The notes under the pieces are model-generated. The model was not told the DNA's origin. It worked only from the letters and a program-made list of their open reading frames with translations, and ran no database searches. Positions 16,929-26,469 of a stretch of 60,519 bases of DNA are shown in pieces; position 1 is the stretch's first letter; every line of letters begins with the position of its first letter. Location of the stretch: positions 1-60,519 of the forward strand of contig NZ_NFJQ01000014.1 in NCBI RefSeq assembly GCF_002159945.1. Direction: 5' to 3'. Source of the DNA: Cloacibacillus sp. An23 (lineage in GTDB: Bacteria > Synergistota > Synergistia > Synergistales > Synergistaceae). A program made the position numbers and the translations under genes.

Positions 16929-17605
16929 TTTTACAGGCGTCCGAACTCGTAAAGAAATATACGCGGAGGGGCGAGACCTTCGCGGCGGTGGACGGGGTGT
17001 CGTTCTCGCTCGGCGAGGGGGCCTTCGTCGCGCTCATGGGACAGTCCGGCTGCGGCAAAAGCACGCTCTTCCATCTGCTCTCCGGGATGTGCCGCCCCGA
17101 CTCGGGCACGGTGACGTTCGCCGGCCGCGAGCTGACCGCTCTCGACGAAGACGGCCTCGCCGCGCTGCGCGGGCCGGAGATAGGCTACGTCATGCAGGGA
17201 TGCGACCTGCTGAACAACTTCACCATCGCCGAAAATATATGTATGCCGTACTTTTTCAGCGCGGCGGCGCGGCGGGGAAACGAGGACGTCTATGCGCGGG
17301 CTTCTGAGCTGCTCTCAGAGTTCGGCCTCGGCGGCATGGAGGACGAGACGCCCGCGGCGCTCTCGGGCGGAGAGCGCAAACGCGTCGCGATAGCGCGGGC
17401 CTTCCTCATGCGCCCGAAGCTGATAATCGCCGACGAGCCGACGAGCGACCTCGACGACAAAAACTCCGAGATAATACTCGACTATATGGACAAAGCCGCG
17501 AAAAGCGGCGTCGCCGTCCTCATGAGCACGCACGACAAAAACGCCGCATCGCGCTGCGGCGAGCTGTGGCGCATGGAGCACGGCCGTCTCACGCAAAGCG
17601 CATAA
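16925..17605 (+). CDS. ABC transporter ATP-binding protein (LolD/MacB type)
   Basis: A 226-residue ATPase with Walker [10 protein letters not shown], signature [15 protein letters not shown] and Walker [13 protein letters not shown]. The ATG at 16925 overlaps the permease stop (ATGA), so this start is chosen rather than the upstream extension of the frame. Together with the FtsX-like permease it forms a complete type VII ABC system whose role may depend on the DUF4418 protein. Confidence 0.9.
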   Translation: MILQASELVKKYTRRGETFAAVDGVSFSLGEGAFVALMGQSGCGKSTLFHLLSGMCRPDSGTVTFAGRELTALDEDGLAALRGPEIGYVMQGCDLLNNFTIAENICMPYFFSAAARRGNEDVYARASELLSEFGLGGMEDETPAALSGGERKRVAIARAFLMRPKLIIADEPTSDLDDKNSEIILDYMDKAAKSGVAVLMSTHDKNAASRCGELWRMEHGRLTQSA

Positions 17606-17631
17606 CGCGCCGCGCCTGCGCGGAGCACACG

Positions 17632-17672
17632 AAAAGCCGCCGTCCGGGGAATCATACCGCACGGCGGCTTTT
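17632..17672 (+). terminator. Rho-independent terminator
   Basis: A perfect 12-bp inverted repeat (AAAAGCCGCCGT / ACGGCGGCTTTT) with a 17-nt loop lies 27 bp after the ATPase stop. It is symmetric enough to act in both directions. Confidence 0.85.
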
Positions 17673-17701
17673 ATATTTGATCAACTTTTCCTAGAAAATA
17701 C

Positions 17702-17866
17702 ACGTCGCCCAGGAAATCTCCTGCGCCCGGTGAAACGGGGCGGGCCATGCGGGACCTCCGTCCAGTACCCACGCAACCTTGCATTGTGGCTATATCGCTT
17801 CGGGTTCAGCCTCGGTGCCAGGGATGGAGATTCCGGCCGGAAAATTGCCGGAATGACGTAAATGTT
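17702..17866 (+). repeat. Composite palindromic repeat element, copy I
   Basis: Two related end modules in opposite orientation enclose a ~55-bp spacer. The left module (17704-17761, reverse orientation) reads on the minus strand GGACGGAGGTCCCGCA ... GGGCGCAGGAGATTT ... GGGCGACG. The right module (17821-17858) is GATGGAGATTCCGGC ... GCCGGAATGACG, with an 8-bp stem at 17830-17837/17847-17854. Spacer and modules align with copies II and III. It lies between two convergent genes. Confidence 0.75.
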
Positions 17867-17898
17867 TGCTGTTTTAGTTAATTCTATACCGGGCCCTG

Positions 17899-17930
17899 GA
17901 CTGAGGCGCGGCGTCACGCGCGCCTCAGTC
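17899..17930 (-). terminator. Strong hairpin after COG0523 gene
   Basis: A perfect 12-bp stem (GACTGAGGCGCG / CGCGCCTCAGTC) with an 8-nt loop lies 16 bp past the COG0523 stop on the minus strand. There is no T run, so it may act as a 3' stabiliser or non-canonical terminator. Confidence 0.55.
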
Positions 17931-17945
17931 AGCCCGCGTATCGCG

Positions 17946-18965
17946 CTAAAACCTCAGCTCGAGCAGCTTCAGCCCGGCTTCCTGGAAAAGTCCCGGAATT
18001 TCGCGGCGCGCGCGCACCTTGCGTATGAATATCGCGAGGTTGCGCGGCTGGCTGAAATCGGGCGAAGCGTCGGTGTAGACCGGGTCTTTGCTGCCTACGA
18101 TGTCGAAGACCTTCCATTTGCCGTCGGTGTCCACGAAATAGCCCTTCGAGCGGACGACGTCCTCCGGCAGCCTTGTGAGTATATCCTTGAATTTCTCCGC
18201 GTCGCCCTCCCAGAAGACGCTGAGCGAGGCTAGGTTGTCCGGCGGGGCCATGTGCGGCGTCGCGTTGGCGAGCGTGTCATCGATGAACTTCTCCCACGCC
18301 TCCGCGTCCGGGATGTCCGCCATCTTCTCTTCCGTATCGTCGGAGCGGAATACGCTCCACGGCACGTTGCCGAACGAGGCGCGCGTAATCTTCGCCGCCG
18401 GGTTCAGCTCGTGAAGATGCTTTTCGAGCGCGTCGGCCGCTTCCGGCGTCACGAGGTCGGTCTTGTTGATAATAAGCTGCGTCGCGGCCTCCGTCTGCTT
18501 TATGACCGCGTTGAACATGTCGAGCCAGTCCTCGAAATGCAGCGCGTCTATGACGCAGATGTTCCCAGCGAAGCGGTAGTAGTCGTGCAGCATCCCGTGG
18601 CCGAGGTCTTTCTTCATGTCGGTCGTGTCCGCGACGCCGCTCGCCTCGACCAGCAGTATCGTCGGCCTGTAGTCTTTAAGTATAGTGTAAAGCCCGCGCA
18701 GGAAGTCGCCCTTCGCGCAGGCGCAGAATATCGAGCCGCGGCTTATCTCTATTATCTCGAGTCCGTTCTTGCGCACGACGTCGCCGTCCACACCGGCCTT
18801 GCCGAACTCGTTCATCAGGACGGCGATGCGCTCATGCTCCGGGTGCGTCTCGAGCAGATGCTTCAAAAGCGTCGTCTTGCCGCTCCCAAGAAATCCAGAC
18901 AAAAGATAAACCTTGCATTTATTCTCATCCACTACGCATACGTCCCTTCCGTCAAATTTTCCCAC
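17946..18965 (-). CDS. COG0523 / CobW-HypB-UreG family GTPase
   Basis: A 339-residue G3E GTPase: P-loop GFLGSGKTTLLKHLL at residues ~24-38, base-recognition INKTD, and a CobW C-terminal domain near residues 240-330. Family members deliver metals or assist cobalamin enzymes as metallochaperones. The usual metal-binding GCxCC motif is changed here to GSIFCACAKGD, with the first cysteine replaced by serine but a CxC retained. In a genome rich in corrinoid methyltransferases a role in B12 or metal handling is plausible, but unproven. Confidence 0.8.
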   Translation of the reverse strand: MGKFDGRDVCVVDENKCKVYLLSGFLGSGKTTLLKHLLETHPEHERIAVLMNEFGKAGVDGDVVRKNGLEIIEISRGSIFCACAKGDFLRGLYTILKDYRPTILLVEASGVADTTDMKKDLGHGMLHDYYRFAGNICVIDALHFEDWLDMFNAVIKQTEAATQLIINKTDLVTPEAADALEKHLHELNPAAKITRASFGNVPWSVFRSDDTEEKMADIPDAEAWEKFIDDTLANATPHMAPPDNLASLSVFWEGDAEKFKDILTRLPEDVVRSKGYFVDTDGKWKVFDIVGSKDPVYTDASPDFSQPRNLAIFIRKVRARREIPGLFQEAGLKLLELRF

Positions 18966-19012
18966 AGACTAGCACAGAAGCCGGAGATTAGCAACGCGGC
19001 GCGCGCCCCGCG

Positions 19013-21955
19013 CTATATCCACCCGACTTTGTGCTTGAGCTGAAGCAGGTGTTCCTCGTACCATTCGCGCGGGTGCTTGAGCACGCTGTCGGCGAATTCT
19101 TTTGGTACGTCTTCTCCCATTTTGTAGAGCTCGAGCTTCGCCCAGTAGAGCATCGCCTGCCATAGCGGGCGTTTCGTCTCGCTCGCGAGGCGTTTCGCGA
19201 CTGTGAAGCATATCCCCGCGTGATACCAGTCTTTTTTGCGGCTGTTGAGGACTCCCATGAGGCTGAAGGCGATGCCTCCGCCCTGCAGGCCGTCCTCCCA
19301 CTCAGTGTGCATTATGTTGTATATCTTGCCCATGCGCTGAAGGTGCGACTCGGCCTCTTTGTAACGCCCGAGCAGCATGAGGCAGAAAGCCGCCTTCGCG
19401 AGCGAGAGGCCGAGGCCGCGGAATAGAGAGACCGACTCGCCTATGTTGACGCAGTTTTCGTAGAAGGCGAGCGCTTCTTTTATTTTCTTCTGCGCGAGCA
19501 TCGCGTCGCCGCGGAAGTGCTCCGCCGCTATGAGGCAGACGGTGAAGTTGAAGCCCTTTTCCTCGAGCCTTTCGAATACGGCGGTGGACATGAGCAGGTA
19601 TTTGTCCGCCTCGTCGTACTGCGCCGCGAGTATCTTGGCTATCCCGACGAAGCGCAGCGCCGTCCCCTCCCACTTGGCGAGTCCGTTTTTTTTCGCGTAG
19701 CCGCAGAGCTTTTTCGCGCAATATGCGAGGCGCTTCGCGTCGTCGCGCTGTATGGCGAGGTAGCACATCTGCGCGCCGGCCTTGACAACGGGCTCCGGCT
19801 CTCCTATCGCGAGCGCCTTGCGCACCGCGGCGCGCAGCATATATTCCGCGTCGTCGTAGCGGCGGCTCCACCAGAGATAGCCGCCCTTGAGTATGTAGAG
19901 GTCGCGTTCGAGGCGCAGCAGCTCGGGGCTTCCGCCCTCGATGCGGAAGAGGCGGTCCATTATCGCCCACGCCTCCGCCATAGCCTTTTTCGTGTAATTG
20001 GAGTCGTCCACCGTCGGAATGTAATACATCAGGTCCTGATCGACAAGCGTCGGGAACACCTCGTGGACGGCCATGAAGTACAGGTCGAGCTCGCGCACGC
20101 GCCAGTAGAGCTCCTTCATCGGCATACGGGCCTCATGGCAGTGGTAGTAGAGGCGCGCGCAGGTCTTCCTGTGGCGGTATTGCAGCCGCTTAGGCGCAGA
20201 GGCCTCGAGTATCTCGACGTTCTTCGTGTGCAGCGCCGTCCTGCGCGACGCTGACATGCCTTCGAGCAGGGCCTCGCGTATCTTCGTGTGCGTGAAGTAA
20301 TAGAGCACGTCGCCGCCGTCGGCCTCCTGCTCGCGCAGAAAGCCGTGCAGCCGCAGGTTGCTGTACAGCTTCGAGACGCTCAGCGGGGACATTTCGAGCA
20401 CCTGCGCTATTTCTTTCATCGACGCGCATTCGGGACATACGGCTATCGCCTCGAGGAAAAGCCGTTCGTTCTCGTCGAGCAGCTCTATCATCGAGAAGTA
20501 CGTGTTTTTATACGGCGACCCGCCGTCGAGCATCCCGTCCGACTTATACTTGAGCAGCTCGCGGATGAAGAAGGGATTGCCCTCCGTCTGCATATATACG
20601 TCGTGGACGCGTTCGTCCGTCCAATCCTCTTCGGGGGCCATCTCGTGGCATATACGCCCCGTCTCCTCGAGATTGAAGCGGCGCAGCGTCACCTCGAACT
20701 TTTCAAAAGGCTCGTCGGCGAGCGCGGTGCGCAGCATGAAGGCGGGGCGTATCTCCTCGAAGCCGGTGACGAGCATGTTGAGCGGGGCGCTGCCGTCGCA
20801 CATTATGGATTCGATGATATTCCACGACGCGTCGTCCATCCACTGAAGATCCTCGACGACCAGCAGCCGCTTGATGTCACGCGACGGCTCGGAGACACTC
20901 TGGTGGATGAGTTCGGCTATGTACGAGTAGCTCAGGTCGGAAAGGGCCTTTATATTCTCCTGCTGTGAGAGCGAGATATGCAGCGATTTCAGAAGCCGCA
21001 TGATCGGCGCGAGCGGATAGGACTTCTCCTCCTGCCAGCAGACGACGGAAAAACATTCCCAGCCGCGCTCGGCGAGGCATGACGTTATCTCGTTGATGAA
21101 TACTGTCTTGCCTATGCCCTGCTCGCCCCAGACCATGCCGCAGAGCGAACGCCCCTCGACGGAGCCGGAAAAAAAGTCGAGCATCTTCATTATCTCGTCG
21201 TTGCGCGCGAGAGGGTTGTCCTCGCCGCCCTGCGACGACGCGCGTATCGCAGGGCCTTCGGTCTTGCGGCGCATCAGCGTCGAGATGTCGGAAAGGTCGG
21301 CCTCGATGCCGAAGTCGCTTTCGATCCGGCTCGAGAAAGCGCGCGCCGCGTCCACGGCCTTTATCTTTTGGTTCGTCTTTATATAGAGCCTCACGAGCTC
21401 GCCGTGTATCTTTTCGTCGTACGGCTCGCACTCCGAGAGCTTTTCGTAGCATAGCAGCGCGTCCTCGAAGCGGTTCTGAGCGAACCCGGCGAGCTGGGCC
21501 TGCGCCCTCTTTTTCAGATTTTTTACGAGAAGGTTGTGATAGTGCTGGCGTTTCGGCAGCAGCCAGTCGCTGAACGCTCCCCAGTCGTCGAGGTCGGCTG
21601 AGTCCATAAACGGCCGGCATAGCTCGCTTATTTCGTTCCATCCGAGGGCGTCTATTTTGGTGATGAGATCTACGTCGCGCTCTATCTTCACGCCATCGGC
21701 GATGGAAATGACGCCGCCCGCAATATTTACGGGGAGCACCTTTTTTATGCAGCTCACGGCGTTGCTGAGGTTGCGCCGCGCCTTCTCGAGAGTTTTATCG
21801 AACCATAGATACTCGCAGATTTTATCCTTCGACATGCTCTTCTCTTCAATAAGCATTAGGGCGAGTATCTGGGCTTTTTTAAAAGTAAAAACATAGGGCG
21901 CTCCATCCACAAACAATTCAGGCCTGCCAAGCAGCTGAGCTTTATACTTCAACAC
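19013..21955 (-). CDS. SARP/BTAD-type ATPase transcriptional regulator with TPR region
   Basis: About 980 residues. The N-terminus resembles an OmpR-like winged helix (KAQLLGRPELFVDG ... KAQILALMLIEEKSMSKDKI ... LSNAVSCIKKVL), followed by a bacterial activation domain to residue ~240. A STAND-type ATPase follows, with Walker A GEQGIGKTVF and Walker B LLVVEDLQWMDD. The C-terminal ~450 residues are helical repeats of TPR type. The reading frame opens at an ATG at 22018, but its purine-rich site is too close; GTG 21955 has AAGG at 8 bp and matches where SARP domains start. It is divergent from the permease/dehydrogenase/aminotransferase operon and probably controls it. Confidence 0.8.
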   Translation of the reverse strand: MLKYKAQLLGRPELFVDGAPYVFTFKKAQILALMLIEEKSMSKDKICEYLWFDKTLEKARRNLSNAVSCIKKVLPVNIAGGVISIADGVKIERDVDLITKIDALGWNEISELCRPFMDSADLDDWGAFSDWLLPKRQHYHNLLVKNLKKRAQAQLAGFAQNRFEDALLCYEKLSECEPYDEKIHGELVRLYIKTNQKIKAVDAARAFSSRIESDFGIEADLSDISTLMRRKTEGPAIRASSQGGEDNPLARNDEIMKMLDFFSGSVEGRSLCGMVWGEQGIGKTVFINEITSCLAERGWECFSVVCWQEEKSYPLAPIMRLLKSLHISLSQQENIKALSDLSYSYIAELIHQSVSEPSRDIKRLLVVEDLQWMDDASWNIIESIMCDGSAPLNMLVTGFEEIRPAFMLRTALADEPFEKFEVTLRRFNLEETGRICHEMAPEEDWTDERVHDVYMQTEGNPFFIRELLKYKSDGMLDGGSPYKNTYFSMIELLDENERLFLEAIAVCPECASMKEIAQVLEMSPLSVSKLYSNLRLHGFLREQEADGGDVLYYFTHTKIREALLEGMSASRRTALHTKNVEILEASAPKRLQYRHRKTCARLYYHCHEARMPMKELYWRVRELDLYFMAVHEVFPTLVDQDLMYYIPTVDDSNYTKKAMAEAWAIMDRLFRIEGGSPELLRLERDLYILKGGYLWWSRRYDDAEYMLRAAVRKALAIGEPEPVVKAGAQMCYLAIQRDDAKRLAYCAKKLCGYAKKNGLAKWEGTALRFVGIAKILAAQYDEADKYLLMSTAVFERLEEKGFNFTVCLIAAEHFRGDAMLAQKKIKEALAFYENCVNIGESVSLFRGLGLSLAKAAFCLMLLGRYKEAESHLQRMGKIYNIMHTEWEDGLQGGGIAFSLMGVLNSRKKDWYHAGICFTVAKRLASETKRPLWQAMLYWAKLELYKMGEDVPKEFADSVLKHPREWYEEHLLQLKHKVGWI

Positions 21956-22341
21956 AATCACGCCCTTACCTTCATTAATAGAGACTATTGTACGCTTTAA
22001 CGAAATAGCGTGCCACATTCCCTCTCTGATGTGAAATAAAAAATCTGCAAAAAACTTAATTTTATAATGTGGTCTACCATGATCGCAAAAACATCAGCAT
22101 TCATATTTTGCATAATTTTTAGAGACAAATGATATTATAAAATTAAAGTTATATTTGTTTTAAATATAAAAATATATGTAGCTCAAGTCTTTATAAACAG
22201 AGCCGCCATCGCTACAAAAACATCGGGAACGGAAGGAATGAGCGACATGTAGCCGATGCGAAGCCATCATTAAGAAATGACGCCATACCACTATAGTATA
22301 GTAAAGTTCTAAGACGTTTTTAATCGTAAGGAGGCATAAGA
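21956..22341. other. AT-rich divergent regulatory region
   Basis: Markedly AT-rich compared with the flanks, with runs such as TATAAAATTAAAG and AAATATAAAAATATAT. It separates the SARP-type regulator gene from the amino acid permease operon and presumably holds promoters for both. No gene is seen. Confidence 0.55.
22270..22297 (+). promoter_or_regulatory. Candidate promoter of the permease operon
   Basis: TTAAGA and TATAGT are spaced by 16 bp, 45 bp before the permease start. TATAGT is repeated at 22297-22302 within the small palindrome CTATAGTATAG. By eye only. Confidence 0.35.
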
Positions 22342-23682
22342 ATGAGCGGACAAGGCAGCGACGTAAAACTTATGAACAGATGGTCTATGCTCGCGATGAA
22401 CATCGGAAGCATGATCGGCGCGGGCATCGTTACCCTAGTGGGCATAGCGATGTGCTACACAGGCACGTCGGTGTGGTTATCATACGGCATAGCGCTGCTT
22501 TTAGGCTTTCTGTACAATCTTCCTTTCTGCTTCGTCACCAGCGCCGTCAAGCTAGAAGGCGGCCCATATACCCTGGTCAACACGATCCTCGGCAAAAAAA
22601 TCGGCGGCATCTACATCGTCTGCTTCTTCCTTTATCTCCCCAGCATCGCGCTCTACTGCGTCGCGCTCAACACCTACATACAGTCGCTCTTTGAGGGCGT
22701 GCCGGACTGGCTGACGCCCGTAGCGACGCTTATATTCTTCTATCTCGTACAGCTGCGCGGCATCAAGTCGCTCGCGAGCGTGCAGAACGTCATGACCATC
22801 CTCCTGCTCATCGGCCTTATGATGTTCGCGCTGATGGGCTTCTCGCGCGTCGAATGGGCGGAGGTAAGCCCGTCATCGCAGAACTTCATGACACACGGCT
22901 TCAGCGGAGTGATGGAGGCGGCGCTACTCCTCGTTTTCTCGACATACGGACAGTACTACATCGCATTCATGAGCCGTATGTGCGAAGACCCGAAGCGTGA
23001 CATTCCCTTCTCGATCATCGGCTGCGTCCTTGTCCTAGTAGTCGTCTACATCTCCGTGACGATCGTCGCGGCCGGCGTCCTGCCGCTCGACAGGGTCGTG
23101 AACCAGCCGCTCACGCTCGTCGCAAGGGAAATCCTGCCCGCGCCGCTCTTTGTGTTCTTCATCATAGCCGGCCCGGTCATGGCGCTCTTTACTACGACGA
23201 ACGGCATAATGATCCAGTACTCCGAGCCGCTCTACACCGCCGCTCAGAACAACTACTTCCCGAAGACCCTCGCCAGACACAACAGATACGGCCAGCCGTG
23301 GATCGCCTACACGATAGTCTTCCTCTGCTCCTTTATACCGATAGTCCTCGGATGGGAGATAAGCACGATCGCACATCTTCTGCTCATCGTTGACATAGGC
23401 CTCAGTATATTGATGATGATTTCGATATGGCAGGTGCCGAAGCGCTACCCGAAGGCATGGAAGAACAGGTGTTTCCTCAAGGGCCTACCGGACGGATTCT
23501 TCTACTTCGCATGCATCCTCTCCTTCATAGTGCAGGCGATAATCATATACAACAGCGTAACATCCATCGACACATACATCGTCGTAGCGACGCTCGTAAT
23601 CTTCGTCATAGCGGTATTCTACACGCTGCACAGGCTTAAGACGGTCGAGGTCACTCTCCCCGACATAGGCGTAGAAGAATAA
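22342..23682 (+). CDS. APC-superfamily amino acid permease
   Basis: A 446-residue inner-membrane transporter of about 12 hydrophobic segments, with the APC first-helix signature NIGSMIGAGIVTLVG. Such carriers move amino acids by proton symport or exchange. The ATG has an AAGGAGG site 8 bp upstream. It heads an operon with a malate/lactate-type dehydrogenase and a class I aminotransferase, so the cargo is probably an amino or hydroxy acid those enzymes handle. The exact substrate is unknown. Confidence 0.85.
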   Translation: MSGQGSDVKLMNRWSMLAMNIGSMIGAGIVTLVGIAMCYTGTSVWLSYGIALLLGFLYNLPFCFVTSAVKLEGGPYTLVNTILGKKIGGIYIVCFFLYLPSIALYCVALNTYIQSLFEGVPDWLTPVATLIFFYLVQLRGIKSLASVQNVMTILLLIGLMMFALMGFSRVEWAEVSPSSQNFMTHGFSGVMEAALLLVFSTYGQYYIAFMSRMCEDPKRDIPFSIIGCVLVLVVVYISVTIVAAGVLPLDRVVNQPLTLVAREILPAPLFVFFIIAGPVMALFTTTNGIMIQYSEPLYTAAQNNYFPKTLARHNRYGQPWIAYTIVFLCSFIPIVLGWEISTIAHLLLIVDIGLSILMMISIWQVPKRYPKAWKNRCFLKGLPDGFFYFACILSFIVQAIIIYNSVTSIDTYIVVATLVIFVIAVFYTLHRLKTVEVTLPDIGVEE

Positions 23683-23776
23683 ACGCCGTAAAGCGCCGCG
23701 CGCCCAAAATGACACGCATCTGTAAGACTATATGTCAGATAAAGAACGACAGTATAGAAAAGGAGGCCCAACCCAA

Positions 23777-24916
23777 ATGAAAGAATATGTTGCGAAGTAT
23801 GAGGATCTTTACAAAATCGTGAAAGAGATGTTCATAGGCATAGGCTACTCCGACAAGCAGGCGACCGCCGTCACAAACAGCCTCGTCGAAGCAGACGCGC
23901 GGCACATACACTCGCACGGCACGGTGATGCTCCCGACCTACCTCGGCTACATCGAGACGACCGGATGCCTGAAGCTCGACGCGCCAGACCCGACGGTGGT
24001 GCATGAGACGCCCGTCTCCTTCGTCATGGACGGACACTCGGGAGTCGGCTACGTGATCGCCGAGACCGCAGTTAAGAAATGCATCAAAAAAGCGAAAGAA
24101 TCCGGCATATGCGTCGCGGCGGTACGCTATGCGAACCATTACGGCTACGCCGGACACTGGTCTGAGATGATGGCCGACGAAGGCTTAATAGGCATCACCT
24201 CAACGAATACAATAAGGGCGGTCTGCCCGACGAGGAGCGCAGAACGCTTCCTCGGCACGAACCCGATAGCCGTCGCGATTCCGACTGTCGGCGATGAGCC
24301 GCGCTTCCTTCTCGACATGGCGACATGCGTAATGGCTTACGGTAAAATATGCAGAAGCAAAGTATTTGCTGAGAGCGGGGTGCTGCCTGACGATATAGTT
24401 GTAAGACCCGACGGGACGACGGTGACAGACTTCCCAGAGGCGATAGAGGTCGTGGCGCATGGAGACACGCCGGACAAAATCCCAGTCGAGCCGACGGGCG
24501 GAATCGCGCCTCTCGGCGGAACGACGGAACTGCGCAGCGGATACAAGGGATACGGACTCGCGATGCTCGTTGAGCTACTCACAGGCGGCTTCTCGGGCGG
24601 CATTCCAAGCAAGTTCATCCCCTACGCCGGCGAGGGGGTATGTTTCTTCTTCATGGCGATCGCCCCAACCGTCTTCGGCGACCCGAAGGCTGTACTGGAG
24701 CATCTGAAGTACATCATCGAAGAATACCGCAAGGCTCAGCCCATCTCCGAAGATATGCCGGTGCTCATGCCCGGCGATAAGGAGCGCCACTATCGCGAAG
24801 AAGCTCTGAAAAACGGCATCGTGCTGAGCGACGACATCGTCGGCAAACTTCGCGCCGTAGCGCAGCGCGTAGGGAAAGAAACTGAATTTGAGAAGGTATT
24901 TACCGTAAAAGAATAA
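23777..24916 (+). CDS. Ldh family (malate/L-lactate/ureidoglycolate type) oxidoreductase
   Basis: A 379-residue NAD(P)-dependent enzyme of the Ldh_2/MDH2 fold, with the characteristic HGTVMLPTYL, ANHYGYAGHW and STNTIRAVCP segments and a C-terminal SGYKGYGLAMLVELLTG. It reduces or oxidises a 2-keto/2-hydroxy acid or related compound. The ATG at 23777 follows AAAGGAGG and is preferred to the ATG at 23732. With a neighbouring aminotransferase it could turn an amino acid into a 2-hydroxy acid via the keto acid (inference). Confidence 0.85.
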   Translation: MKEYVAKYEDLYKIVKEMFIGIGYSDKQATAVTNSLVEADARHIHSHGTVMLPTYLGYIETTGCLKLDAPDPTVVHETPVSFVMDGHSGVGYVIAETAVKKCIKKAKESGICVAAVRYANHYGYAGHWSEMMADEGLIGITSTNTIRAVCPTRSAERFLGTNPIAVAIPTVGDEPRFLLDMATCVMAYGKICRSKVFAESGVLPDDIVVRPDGTTVTDFPEAIEVVAHGDTPDKIPVEPTGGIAPLGGTTELRSGYKGYGLAMLVELLTGGFSGGIPSKFIPYAGEGVCFFFMAIAPTVFGDPKAVLEHLKYIIEEYRKAQPISEDMPVLMPGDKERHYREEALKNGIVLSDDIVGKLRAVAQRVGKETEFEKVFTVKE

Positions 24917-24946
24917 ATAAGTTTAAAATTAAAGCAGGTGGTTTTT

Positions 24947-26128
24947 ATGTCAACGAAAGTTACATTCCCAAATAAACGTATGTCCTCCATCATCATGGCT
25001 GGCGGCATACGCGAGATACTGGGCCGCGCTGACGAACTTGAAAGACAGGGACGCAGCATAATCCATATGGAGATAGGCCGCCCGGACTTCGATTCGCCGG
25101 AATGCGCGAAAGAGGAGACGATCAAGGCGATCAGGGACGGCAACGTCCACTATACAGATATGTCCGGACAGTACGACCTGAGATGCGCCATCGCGGAGAG
25201 TTACTGCAAAGAGCACAATATGGACGTGGACCCGGACAAGCACGTCGTCGTAACATGCGGCGCGACCGAAGCTCTTACGGTGACATTCCTCACGCTGCTT
25301 GAACCTGACGAGGAAGTCATCGTCCTCACGCCGTACTTCCCCGGATATGCCGACGAAATCGCGCTGGCATGCGGCAGGCTCGTGCCTGTGGCGACCAGGA
25401 TGGAAGACGGCTTTGGCCTTCCGCTCGGAGATCTGAAGGATGCTATTACGCCGAAGACGAAGGCGATACTCATCAACTCGCCGAACAACCCGAGCGGCGC
25501 GGTCCTTTCAAAAGAAGATCTTGAGAAAATCGCGGCAGTAGCTATCGAGCGCGACCTCTGGGTCGTTTCGGACGAATGCTATGAAAAATTCCTCTATGAA
25601 GGACAGCATCTGAGCATAGCCAGTTTGCCTGGGATGGCGGAAAGAACCGTCACCGTCTCCGCGGCTTCGAAGACATGGTCAATGACCGGATGGCGCGTAG
25701 GTTGGATTGTAGCGCCTGAAACGATGCGCCCCTACGTCAATAAGGCTCATCAGAATATCACCGCCTGCGCGAATTCGTTCGCGCAGACCGGCGTCGCAGA
25801 GGCTTTCAAGAGCGCCGGAGAAGACGTCAAGAAAATGGTCACCGAGTACAGACGCCGCCGCGACATGGTCGTCAAATGGCTCAACGACATCCCCGGCATC
25901 GAGGCCATCACTCCGCATGGGGCCTTTTACGCATTCCCGAGCATCAAACAGCTCAAAGTGAAAGACGGATTCACCTTCTGTTCGCGCCTACTCGAAGAGG
26001 CCGGAGTCTCATCCGCGCCGGGCGAAGTGTTTGGAATGCCTGGACATTTCCGTATCACTTACTGCCGTTCCTACGAGGAAATAGAAGAAGGGCTGCGCCG
26101 CATCAAAAAAGCCGTCGAGAATATGTAG
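24947..26128 (+). CDS. Class I/II PLP-dependent aminotransferase
   Basis: A 393-residue fold-type I aminotransferase with the substrate-carboxylate segment INSPNNPSG, the PLP-lysine motif SAASKTWSMTGWRVGW and the C-terminal FRITYCRS arginine. It converts an amino acid plus keto acid into the corresponding pair. The ATG at 24947 follows AGGTGG; the GTG at 24938 lies inside that site. Last gene of the permease operon, followed by a textbook terminator. Amino acid specificity is not readable. Confidence 0.9.
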   Translation: MSTKVTFPNKRMSSIIMAGGIREILGRADELERQGRSIIHMEIGRPDFDSPECAKEETIKAIRDGNVHYTDMSGQYDLRCAIAESYCKEHNMDVDPDKHVVVTCGATEALTVTFLTLLEPDEEVIVLTPYFPGYADEIALACGRLVPVATRMEDGFGLPLGDLKDAITPKTKAILINSPNNPSGAVLSKEDLEKIAAVAIERDLWVVSDECYEKFLYEGQHLSIASLPGMAERTVTVSAASKTWSMTGWRVGWIVAPETMRPYVNKAHQNITACANSFAQTGVAEAFKSAGEDVKKMVTEYRRRRDMVVKWLNDIPGIEAITPHGAFYAFPSIKQLKVKDGFTFCSRLLEEAGVSSAPGEVFGMPGHFRITYCRSYEEIEEGLRRIKKAVENM

Positions 26129-26155
26129 CGGACGCATGCGGCTGAATTAAACGCA

Positions 26156-26202
26156 ATATCCCCTACAGGCGGCACACTCGCGCGCATAGGGGATATTTTT
26201 TT
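26156..26202 (+). terminator. Rho-independent terminator
   Basis: A perfect 10-bp stem (ATATCCCCTA / TAGGGGATAT) with a 21-nt loop is followed by seven T. It ends the permease/dehydrogenase/aminotransferase operon. Confidence 0.9.
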
Positions 26203-26469
26203 GCTTAAATTGCTCGTAAGCAAAATATTTTTCACTTATTATTCACGCCAATGCTCCGGCAGGAAACATTTTTTACTCTTCATATCTCTCGGCCGGGCGC
26301 TTCAGCGCCGGCGCAAAAAAAATTTTTGCTATTTTAGCCGCTAGCAACGGCAATAGTGCGGCGCAGTGATTGATTTTTGCATACCTTTTGCAGGACGCTG
26401 TTAATCTTATAGACGTCAAGCGATGCAAGACTCAAATTTAAAAAATATATACAAACGGAGGTAACATCA
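26203..26469. other. Leader region before the corrinoid operon
   Basis: No gene seen. It holds a GC hairpin (26291-26311 area, GGGCGC-TTCA-GCGCC core) followed at once by a 17-bp A/T palindrome (GCAAAAAAAATTTTTGC, 26313-26329), then AT-rich sequence to the ribosome site of the corrinoid protein gene. I could not match a cobalamin riboswitch. Confidence 0.45.

Noticed and set aside
26215-26226. CGTAAGCAAAAT, a 12-base match to the core of the recombination sites
   Set aside because: The match covers only the left arm and spacer, the right arm is absent, and there is no recombinase or partner site nearby. Treated as chance in an AT-rich gap.
26203-26469. Cobalamin riboswitch before the corrinoid operon
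   Set aside because: A hairpin and an A/T palindrome are present, but I could not find a B12-box or the conserved multi-stem layout.
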